From: an uncultured Lachnospiraceae bacterium
Lineage (GTDB): Bacteria; Bacillota; Clostridia; Lachnospirales; Lachnospiraceae
Assembly (NCBI GenBank): GCA_947566645.1
Contig: CANOKL010000011.1
Span: forward strand, 1-64,000
DNA: 64,000 bases
Direction: 5' to 3'
A program made the position numbers and the translations under genes. Below the pieces are notes generated by a model. It worked only from the letters and a program-made list of their open reading frames with translations, was not told the DNA's origin and searched no databases. Shown piece after piece: positions 17,977 to 24,944 of this stretch. How positions within the stretch are numbered: the stretch's first letter is position 1; each line of letters starts with the position of its first letter.

Positions 17977-18192
17977 ACCGAAGTCATTCGGGATACGGTC
18001 TGCGCAGATGCCATCGATTATACAGCAAAACGGTTGGGGCTGAGCCATCAGACTGTATTTCATATGGGACACAAACTATTCCATCTGAAGTCAATTCTGG
18101 GAAAAAGCAGGTATTTCTTCTACAGAAATTCGTCCTTTAATCAATACAAAATTGAAGGAATAGGATACTACTTTTCCTATTCCTCTTTATAA
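17977..18192 (+). pseudogene. Transposase remnant (IS1595-like helix-turn-helix piece)
   Basis: The frame beginning just after a TGA at 17974-17976 reads CADAIDYTAKRLGLSHQTVF then HMGHKLFHL. This matches the DNA-binding segment of IS1595-type transposases (family form T..RLG.S..T.F.MRHK). No catalytic part follows: the frame turns into low-complexity sequence and stops at 18190-18192, and no upstream zinc-ribbon part is left. It is a decayed fragment between palindrome copy 3 and the A+T-rich cassette, evidence that insertion sequences have acted here. Confidence 0.5.
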
Positions 18193-18741
18193 TGCTCGTA
18201 CACGTTTATATATATCCAATAATCTATCCATTGTCTTTTTATAATCTGTGACTTCACTTAAAATGGGCTCATGATTGCTAACATCCTTTTCCTCTCTATA
18301 TTTAGCAATCATATAAGGGACTTCATTGATAAACTTTTTTACAGATTCAAAATCATCATATTTTTCTTCATATTTTTTTCTCTTTGAATTAAATGACAAT
18401 TCCTCACGCACATATTTTCTACAGATATAAGTAAACCAATCTGCCATGTCAAAAAATGCCCTGTATTCATGCCCAAATGCTTTTTTTATATTATCTAAGA
18501 TATACTCTTCCACATCTAATTCACTGTCATGTTTAATTGCCAATGTAAAAACCCGAATCAAATGATCATAAGCATCTCGATGCTCCTTTAAAGGTTGTAA
18601 AAACGTAACACCTTCTTCTGATATTTCTTCCGCTATGAGCAAATAATGCTTAGTAAACATATGGACTTGACTCATTTCATTCAAGTAATGGCTAATCTCA
18701 TTTTTGCTCAAAATAGAAAGTATTTCTTCTTGTTTCATCAA
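18187..18741 (-). CDS. Unknown helical cytoplasmic protein (third gene of A+T-rich cassette)
   Basis: 184 residues, no recognised family. It is almost all helix, highly charged, with no signal peptide or membrane segment. Aromatic and acidic clusters (FFDMADWFTYICRKYVREEL) in the middle recall helical-bundle proteins but no motif is diagnostic. It is the last of three genes on the minus strand (19463 to 18187) with short gaps (15 and 17 bp), so they probably act together. Codon use is more A+T-rich than the flanking polysaccharide genes, which suggests import. Confidence 0.65.
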   Translation of the reverse strand: MMKQEEILSILSKNEISHYLNEMSQVHMFTKHYLLIAEEISEEGVTFLQPLKEHRDAYDHLIRVFTLAIKHDSELDVEEYILDNIKKAFGHEYRAFFDMADWFTYICRKYVREELSFNSKRKKYEEKYDDFESVKKFINEVPYMIAKYREEKDVSNHEPILSEVTDYKKTMDRLLDIYKRVRAL

Positions 18742-18756
18742 TCACTCCTACAACAT

Positions 18757-19053
18757 CTACAATTTCTTGCTATACTCTTCCTGTCTCAATTGACTAAATG
18801 TTTTTACTCCCATCACTTGATTCTGAGCTAAACGCCATGAGCCCCCCATTGCTAATGCTTGTGAAGGCACAAAATCATTATCTATATATTCCATTGACAA
18901 TTCATCCATATCAACATCAACACTTTCTGTCCACTTCCGACTAAATGATTTGTCACCTCGTTCTATTTCCTTTTTATCAAAATAACGATATTTTATTTCT
19001 CCTAAAATAACTATAGAGCAAATAATCGCTAAAAGCCAAACTCCTATAATCAT
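18757..19053 (-). CDS. Unknown small membrane-anchored protein (second gene of cassette)
   Basis: 98 residues with one N-terminal membrane helix (IIGVWLLAIICSIVILGEI) and a charged tail predicted to be cytoplasmic because Lys/Arg follow the helix. The tail has an acidic stretch (VDVDMDELSMEYIDNDFVP) and a Gln-rich end. No family recognised. It sits between the four-helix membrane protein and the soluble protein in the same cassette, as a possible link between them. Confidence 0.6.
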   Translation of the reverse strand: MIIGVWLLAIICSIVILGEIKYRYFDKKEIERGDKSFSRKWTESVDVDMDELSMEYIDNDFVPSQALAMGGSWRLAQNQVMGVKTFSQLRQEEYSKKL

Positions 19054-19070
19054 AATAACTTACCTCTTCT

Positions 19071-19463
19071 TTAATATCGATTATGTCGTACCAAGCTATA
19101 TACTTCGATTCCAAAATGCAATATTGGTATACTGAGTGCTATAGCAATTCCAATAACAAAGTTTCGCGAATCAACAACACTTCCTCCATTGGTAAAATGT
19201 ACTACCGCTAATACTGCTGATCCTAATGCACCTAAAAATGCCATTATCTGAAACGCTGTTACAAACCTTGTGTACCCTCCAAAAAAAGCACTTGAATCGT
19301 ACAGATTATTAACCGCCTGAACTAAAACAGCAATATAAAATGCACTATAGGAATCAATCCAGCCACACCACAATCCGATACTAATAGTAATGACCATTAC
19401 CGCAATCTTAACCATGAATTCACGTAATGTCCATCCTATATTCTTTCGTTTCTTCGTTGACAT
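19071..19463 (-). CDS. Unknown four-helix membrane protein (first gene of cassette)
   Basis: 130 residues with a basic N-terminus (STKKRKNIGWTLREF) and four hydrophobic segments, about residues 14-35, 38-56, 66-90 and 100-120. The second half reads FGGYTRFVTAFQIMAFLGAL. No known transporter or enzyme signature. As first gene it follows a 15-bp palindrome TATCCT-TTT-AGGATA at 19524-19538 that could be an operator. Confidence 0.6.
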   Translation of the reverse strand: MSTKKRKNIGWTLREFMVKIAVMVITISIGLWCGWIDSYSAFYIAVLVQAVNNLYDSSAFFGGYTRFVTAFQIMAFLGALGSAVLAVVHFTNGGSVVDSRNFVIGIAIALSIPILHFGIEVYSLVRHNRY

Positions 19464-19785
19464 TATCCTATATTTTCTCCCAAACCTTATGTTGCCCTGA
19501 AAATCTAGACAACCTTACATTCATATCCTTTTAGGATAGAACCTGCTTCAGTACGCAAAATCCAGGTGTCTACATTCAGTTCTATACATTTTAGCATGCT
19601 TCCCCTTGTAGGACAAGCTATTTTTGCAATCTCGCATAATTATCATACGGATGGGAATCTTATGAAAAGTTTTCCTATTCTGTTAACAACATATGCTCTG
19701 AAATTACATTTGATACTTTTTATAATTATAGCACCTCAGCATTATAAAAGATAGTTTTCCACATGACTGATTCCTTATTTTTTCC

Positions 19786-19922
19786 AAGTTACTGTTCAAT
19801 TCGTGACCAGTAACATTCGCAAATCCATCTTAAATTCGCTTCGCGAATGGGATTTGCTCACTCCCTAGTCACTTTCTTACGGTCTGTGCAGTGAATGCAC
19901 AGACCTATGTAAACAGTAACTT
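19786..19922. repeat. Small element with 11-bp inverted ends and internal hairpins
   Basis: AAGTTACTGTT at 19786-19796 is mirrored by AACAGTAACTT at 19912-19922. Inside are two further palindromes, one around ATTCGCTTCGCGAAT and one GGTCTGTGCAGTGAATGCACAGACC-like. The whole gap 19464-19937 holds no convincing gene. It looks like a small non-coding palindromic element; no target duplication was seen. Confidence 0.45.
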
Positions 19923-19937
19923 TTCCAATACTTTTCT

Positions 19938-20990
19938 CTATATTTTTGAGGAACCCCGCTGAATTAATGTCCCCAGTTTCTTATAAATCGGATAAATATG
20001 CTCTTCCACCCATCCGTTCACGAAGCAAAGCCATATAATCTCCTTTAAAGCCTCGCTCACGCTGAAGCCGCCGCACCGGTGCAGCCACCCGAGCGCCCGG
20101 ATAGCATCGGATTTATAGCCGTATTTCAGCGCAATCTTATACCTACGTCTCGCCTTCCAGCAGGTAATGCGATCCTTAGCCTCCTTATCCCTGATCTGGC
20201 AGATCCTGGCAATCTCATCCACCAGCTTCTCATAGTCCCTGTACTTTTTCTCCTCCTGCTCCTGTGTAAGGGGAAGCCTGGAATGGCTCCCTGTCCGGAC
20301 CGCCACCCCGTAAAGCTCCTCACAAAGGGTCGGGCACTTATGACGGTACATAAACGGAAGCAGCATCTGAAAATTCTGCCCCACCCCATATTCCGGTATC
20401 CTCCTGTCCGGATACACTGCAAAAAAACTCTCCGCCTTCAGCATATAACATCCACAGCACACAAAAGTCTTTGCCTCCAGAATATCCCAGAACAGATCCT
20501 CCTTTGACAAATCCCCCCTCTGCTCATCCGCCTTTTCGCTCCTCTCTCCCGTCTCCGCATTAAAATAATAAGACAAGGACCGGACACCTTCATACTCCGG
20601 ATGGCTCCTCAGAAATTCCACCCTCCGCTCAATAGACTCCGGCTCCAACACATCGTCACTATCCGGCCAGACCAGGTACTCCCCTGTCACAAAAGGCAGC
20701 CCCCGATTAATCGCAGCAGACGCATTCCTGTGTTCTGCCTGCACAATCCGGAAATCATACCCCCTGGCAGCAAATTTCTCAAGGTATCCCTCCGCCACCT
20801 TCACAGTCCCATCCTCCGAGCCATCATCCACCAGAATCATCTCCACCCGGGGATAAGTCTGCCCCAGCACCGAATCCAACATCCCCGCCAGATACCCCTC
20901 CCCATTAAAAACCGGCGAAACCACCGAAACCTTCCCCGTCTCATACACATATCCCTTCTCCATCTTCTCCATCTCTCCCATCCCTTTCAT
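19938..20990 (-). CDS. GT2 family glycosyltransferase
   Basis: 350 residues. VSVVSPVFNGEGYLAGMLDS and LVDDGSEDGTVKVAEGYLEK near residues 20-70, a RNASAAINRGL segment, and PDSDD near residue 112 as the metal motif. The C-terminal half is basic and predicted helical. AGGA 7 nt before the ATG supports the long start, though several in-frame ATGs follow closely. It is the most distal of the minus-strand polysaccharide genes and is split from the ABC exporter gene by about 740 bp of repeats, so it may have its own promoter. Confidence 0.85.
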   Translation of the reverse strand: MKGMGEMEKMEKGYVYETGKVSVVSPVFNGEGYLAGMLDSVLGQTYPRVEMILVDDGSEDGTVKVAEGYLEKFAARGYDFRIVQAEHRNASAAINRGLPFVTGEYLVWPDSDDVLEPESIERRVEFLRSHPEYEGVRSLSYYFNAETGERSEKADEQRGDLSKEDLFWDILEAKTFVCCGCYMLKAESFFAVYPDRRIPEYGVGQNFQMLLPFMYRHKCPTLCEELYGVAVRTGSHSRLPLTQEQEEKKYRDYEKLVDEIARICQIRDKEAKDRITCWKARRRYKIALKYGYKSDAIRALGWLHRCGGFSVSEALKEIIWLCFVNGWVEEHIYPIYKKLGTLIQRGSSKI

Positions 20991-21176
20991 CCGTTTTCCT
21001 AAAATCTATCACAATTAACTCGCACTCAAAAACCCACTCCCACTCAATCTGCACAAGTTATATCGTGGCTATTTCTCAGTGTTTTTCTCGTCCCAAGTCA
21101 TACTTTTTCATGCGGCCATGAAACGTATGAACTTTTGATGCTCGTATCATATTAAGATGTAAGCTCCAAACAAATT

Positions 21177-21334
21177 TTTGACACTTCTGATGCACGGATC
21201 GCTCTATGCTAAAGCGTGTTTGAAAATTCATTCCCGCCGTCTGCACACCCCACTTTGCGTGATATTTGCGCCATCAGATAATGAAAGCGTCAAAAGGTAT
21301 TTTGACGCTTCTGATACACGGATTGTTCCGTGCT
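21177..21334 (+). repeat. 34-bp direct repeat pair
   Basis: The unit starting TTTGACACTTCTGATGCACG at 21177-21210 recurs at 21301-21334 with 6 changes, all transitions. The second copy lies inside the inverted-repeat element 21207-21475 and the first overlaps its left end. Confidence 0.5.
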
Positions 21335-21475
21335 TACTCACTCCCACAATCCTAAAACGTTCAATCTGCATAAATTCAGGCTATTCAGCCCACTATGCGC
21401 CCTTTATTTGACACAAATCTCCCACAATTTGTAATGCACATACGGCAAAAAACAATTTTCAAACACGCTCTAGCA
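21207..21475. mobile_element. MITE-like element with 22-bp terminal inverted repeats
   Basis: TGCTAAAGCGTGTTTGAAAA (from 21207) is the inverse complement of the sequence ending at 21475 except for one base; the inner 16 bp are perfect. The 269-bp interior has no gene. Size and ends fit a non-autonomous DNA element; no transposase using these ends is present and no target duplication is obvious. The gap 20991-21731 holds this element, the direct repeats and the fold-back sequence, and no gene. Confidence 0.5.
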
Positions 21476-21550
21476 CACAACAATACAACCGCGCAGCCTC
21501 CCTCCGGCACTTCCCCAAATCATCCCCTCCGCTGCCAAAAAACAGCAGGC

Positions 21551-21719
21551 AGGGACAAAAATATATTCCAATGAAAACAATCAGGGGCGTTTTTTATGGA
21601 GGTGAAATCCACTGTCTACGAAGACTTAGGCATGAGGGCTCTCCCGAATGCCTTAGTCGCAGTTGACAGTTAGTTCACCGGAATATTGCCCCGTTTGAAT
21701 GGAATATATTTTTGTCCCT
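21551..21719. repeat. 169-bp fold-back sequence downstream of the ABC exporter gene
   Basis: AGGGACAAAAATATATTCC at 21551-21569 is exactly complementary to 21701-21719. Nested inside are further pairs: GGTGAA with TTCACC, CACTGTC with GACAGT and GACTTAGGCAT with ATGCCTTAGTC (one mismatch). The whole length can fold as one long hairpin. It ends 12 bp from the exporter stop and may be a MITE or a structured RNA end. Confidence 0.6.
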
Positions 21720-21731
21720 TCCTGCGTCCTC

Positions 21732-23441
21732 CTAGTTCACCTTTACAGGGATGATCTTCTGCCCCTCAATCCTGTAGATGACATCGCATTCGTTTGCCAG
21801 ACTCATATGGTGGGTCACCATAATCAGAGTCTTATCCTCCTTAATCTGCCGGATTGAATCAATGACCGCCTTCTCCGTCTCCATATCAAGCGCCGCCGTG
21901 GCCTCATCCATCACAAGCAGTTCAAAATCCTTATAAAGGGCCCTTGCAAGCGCAATCCTCTGTCTCTGTCCGCCAGAGATGGCAGTCCCATTCTCTCCGA
22001 TCAGCGTATGAACCCCGTCCGGCATACGCTGCACATCCTCCCAGATCTGGGCACATCTCAGGCATTCCTCCACGCGGGCGTCATCCACCTCGTCCTCTTC
22101 CTCAAAAAATGCCACATTATTCCTGATGGTCTCCCCGTTCAGGAATACCGTCTGGGGAATATAACTCACCAGCTCGCCCATACTGGCTCTGCAAGGCCCA
22201 TCTGCATCCCTCTGGGCCACAATATCATAATCATCAAAATACACATGCCCACCCTGTGGCTTTAACAGACCCAGAAGCAGATCTACGAAGGTAGTCTTCC
22301 CTGCCCCCGAAGCCCCGATCACGGCAATGGAACATCCAACCGGAATGTCAATAGACGCGTCCTCGAATATTTTTCTCTGATCCGTATACCCGAAGGTCAG
22401 ATTCCGGACAGACACTCCTTTCTTTAAGGTAAGCTTCTTCTGTCTGACCGCCCCTGAGCGTTCTTCCTCCGCCTTGATCCTGTCATACTCCGCCATGCTG
22501 TCCTTCAGCTCCCCATATGCCTTTTCCGCAAATTCCACATTATTCATCCCGCTCAGTATCCCGTATGCCATAGGCAGCATACGCACCAGGGCAGTGATGT
22601 AGACTACCATGGGAGCAAGAACCGCTGACAGATTAGACCCGAACACAAGAATCACTGCAAGTATGACAAACAACACCGCCATAATGGAATTCTGCAGAAT
22701 CACACTAATGCCGCTGATCTTATACTTGTACTCTCCCTGCACCTGGGCATAGGCGCTGCTGGCATCCTCGTATTTATTCAAGACAAATGCCGAGCGGTCG
22801 TCAATCTTCATTTCCTTAAAGGAACCAAATGCGATGGTGATCTGGGAATTTGCCTTGATAGACAATGCCCTGCTCTTCTCCCCGTAGGCTCTCATCCGGG
22901 CGCGCATCTGCACGAACACCACCGCCATGAGCAGGATGAGAATCACGCTGCTCGCCACACCCAGCCATTTTGAAACATAAATAAGGAGGACGGCATAGCC
23001 TGCCATCGTAATTCCATTTATCACAACCCCGATGCAGTCTACGATAATCTGAATGCAGCTGGTTGTATCATTACGGACCAGGTTCAGAGCCTGCATGGCG
23101 CTCTTTTTGTTGTGCTCCATGAGCTCCTCCTTAATCAGCAGCTCATAGATCTTCATAGACAGCTTCTGCGCCCCGTCATAGACAAACCGGTTGGCAATCT
23201 TGCTCTTATACAGCTCAAAAAGCCCTTTCAGCACAGAAACCAGCACCATAAATACCGTAAACGCCGTAAGCTCCGGGGAGGCCTGATTCTCTCGCACCAC
23301 AATATTAATAATATAGATGATTACCGAAAAGCTGAAAATATCCACGATAGGGCTGATCAGGCTTAAAACCGCATAAATCTTCCAGATTTTCTGCTCCTTT
23401 TCATCCAGTATCCCTGTCAAATATCTGAACATTTCTAACAT
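21732..23441 (-). CDS. ABC transporter with fused permease and ATPase, flippase-like
   Basis: 569 residues, a half-transporter of the exporter type (ABC_membrane then ABC_tran), acting as a homodimer. Six hydrophobic segments fall in residues 20-310. The ATPase has Walker A GASGAGKTTFVDLLLGLL, signature ISGGQRQRIALARAL and Walker B LLVMDEATAALD, with H-loop MVTHH. The closest architecture is PglK-like lipid-linked oligosaccharide flippases, and its place between glycan genes supports export of a glycolipid. AAAGGAG before the ATG fixes the start. It follows the iron-sulfur protein gene by 21 bp, so the two are co-transcribed. Confidence 0.88.
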   Translation of the reverse strand: MLEMFRYLTGILDEKEQKIWKIYAVLSLISPIVDIFSFSVIIYIINIVVRENQASPELTAFTVFMVLVSVLKGLFELYKSKIANRFVYDGAQKLSMKIYELLIKEELMEHNKKSAMQALNLVRNDTTSCIQIIVDCIGVVINGITMAGYAVLLIYVSKWLGVASSVILILLMAVVFVQMRARMRAYGEKSRALSIKANSQITIAFGSFKEMKIDDRSAFVLNKYEDASSAYAQVQGEYKYKISGISVILQNSIMAVLFVILAVILVFGSNLSAVLAPMVVYITALVRMLPMAYGILSGMNNVEFAEKAYGELKDSMAEYDRIKAEEERSGAVRQKKLTLKKGVSVRNLTFGYTDQRKIFEDASIDIPVGCSIAVIGASGAGKTTFVDLLLGLLKPQGGHVYFDDYDIVAQRDADGPCRASMGELVSYIPQTVFLNGETIRNNVAFFEEEDEVDDARVEECLRCAQIWEDVQRMPDGVHTLIGENGTAISGGQRQRIALARALYKDFELLVMDEATAALDMETEKAVIDSIRQIKEDKTLIMVTHHMSLANECDVIYRIEGQKIIPVKVN

Positions 23442-23462
23442 GTCGTCTCTCCTTTGTTATAT

Positions 23463-24629
23463 TTAAGGCTTCTGCCGCATTTTACAGACTGCCGTCATTC
23501 TTTTTAATAAAGCAGCAGCTGATGCAGCGGCAAGGAAGCATACCCGAAAAGCAGAAAACGGAAGCATCCTGTAAAATGTCATAAATACTTTCCGGCTCCC
23601 GGCTGCTTTTGTAGGCTCTGTAAGTCTTGGCTGCAGTACATCTTTCTCTTCACACGCAAACCATGCAAGCTGATCCTTCACTGCCTCCCAGATTTCCTTT
23701 GCCTTTTCCGTATGCACGATCACCATGGAGGTACCCATCCCGTCATCAAGCTCTGGCTTCACCTTCTCAATCCCCCAGAAATCACCGATTGTAAAATCAC
23801 TGCTCCGCTCCACTGTGCAGAATCTGCACTCATGGCAGGACGGGCGGATAATTTGGTTGGAAAAGTACATCCTGCAATAGACATCCGCGTACAGGGAGCC
23901 CGCATACTCCTTCCCCCCTGCCACATAGGCACACGTATGACCGCTGTCGCGCATCCGCTTATCCCGGAAGGCAAAATCCGTAATCTGACCGCCCCTCTTT
24001 TTTTCAAGGTCCTTCACATAATCCCTCCACACACCTGGGGACGGCGCGCCGTAGCAGACCAGGTCAGCCACAATAAGCTTCGGGTAAGATTTCTTCAGAT
24101 ACAGCATAAGACCCCTGGCCTGGCACGGAGTTCCGCAGAACAGCACCCACCGGTCTGCCTTAAGCTGCTTTTCAACCCTCTTATAAATCCCCTTAAGGCT
24201 GCTCTGTACATACTTTGTCCGCTTAATACGGTCCAGGTCCTTAAGGCTCCTTACCTCCCTGTGTACAACCTTCATGTCCTTTCCATAGGAAGCGCCGTAG
24301 ACTACCCCCTGCCTCTCCAGAACATATCCTGCAAGAACCGGGAACATGCCCCCCGAGGAACTCTCATACCGTGTCTTCTCCTCCTTCGCCTGTACACCGA
24401 AGTACTGTCTGACATTCCGCTCCTCTTCCTTAGCACTCTTACTTCCTGCAGCTTCCCTGACAGGACACACCTGCTCACACCGCCCGCAGTCCACGCACAA
24501 TTTTTCATCAACTCTCGGATACCGGAAGCCCTCCCGGTCCACAAACATCCTGACCGCTCCCTTTGGACAGGCATCCACGCAGGCTCCGCAGCCACAGCAC
24601 TCTTCTTTTTTTATGTACAAATCTTTCAT
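23463..24629 (-). CDS. F420-hydrogenase beta-subunit-like iron-sulfur protein
   Basis: 388 residues. The first 60 carry two 4Fe-4S motifs, CCGCGACVDACPKGA and CVDCGRCEQVCPV, followed by the FrhB N- and C-terminal domains (SSSGGMFPVLAGYVLE near residue 92, FCGTPCQARGL near residue 165, CRFCTVERSSDFTIGDFWG near residue 270). Such proteins sit beside polysaccharide pyruvyl transferase genes in many glycan clusters, where a redox step on a sugar or lipid carrier is suspected but not proven. AAAGGGG lies before the ATG. The gap to the upstream fusion gene is filled by repeats. Confidence 0.85.
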   Translation of the reverse strand: MKDLYIKKEECCGCGACVDACPKGAVRMFVDREGFRYPRVDEKLCVDCGRCEQVCPVREAAGSKSAKEEERNVRQYFGVQAKEEKTRYESSSGGMFPVLAGYVLERQGVVYGASYGKDMKVVHREVRSLKDLDRIKRTKYVQSSLKGIYKRVEKQLKADRWVLFCGTPCQARGLMLYLKKSYPKLIVADLVCYGAPSPGVWRDYVKDLEKKRGGQITDFAFRDKRMRDSGHTCAYVAGGKEYAGSLYADVYCRMYFSNQIIRPSCHECRFCTVERSSDFTIGDFWGIEKVKPELDDGMGTSMVIVHTEKAKEIWEAVKDQLAWFACEEKDVLQPRLTEPTKAAGSRKVFMTFYRMLPFSAFRVCFLAAASAAALLKRMTAVCKMRQKP

Positions 24630-24666
24630 ATTCTGCCCCTTTACATCTATGATGACTTTTTTGCAT

Positions 24667-24741
24667 CATGTTCTCACGGAATACCCTCGCTTCGCTGGGG
24701 CAGACCCTGCGCAGCTTACGCGCATTCCTGCCCCGTGAATC
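24667..24741. repeat. Short palindromic repeat (CATGTTCT.ACGGAAT ... CCCGTGAA), left copy
   Basis: Begins CATGTTCTCACGGAAT and ends GCGCATTCCTGCCCCGTGAA. The same ends occur at 27117-27163 with a shorter middle. Together the two copies flank the 24945-27089 gene in the same orientation. Confidence 0.5.
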
Positions 24742-24930
24742 AATGTCATTTAGTTAAGCCAGTACACAGCGTCTGACATGATGTAGTTCTCTTAAAGACC
24801 GTTGGAAAACGCCGGCACTTAGCGAGGTTTTTCACGAGCTTAGTACCGCTGCGTTTGGAACCGAGCGAAAGCGTGTCTGAAAGAGAACTACATCATGTCA
24901 GACGCGTCCGGCTTAACCAAATGACATTGA
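24742..24930. mobile_element. MITE-like long inverted repeat, full copy
   Basis: The ends AATGTCATTTAGTTAAGCC and its complement (one mismatch) extend inward as arms of about 50 bp containing GTCTGACATGATGTAGTTCT and its exact complement. A 10-bp direct repeat CCCGTGAATC lies at both borders (24732-24741 and 24931-24940), as expected for a target duplication. No coding capacity. A shortened copy is at 27259-27378. Confidence 0.75.
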
Positions 24931-24944
24931 CCCGTGAATCGTAA

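Noticed and set aside
19566-19754. Possible 62-codon gene in the gap next to the A+T-rich cassette
   Set aside because: No ribosome site and no protein-like pattern.
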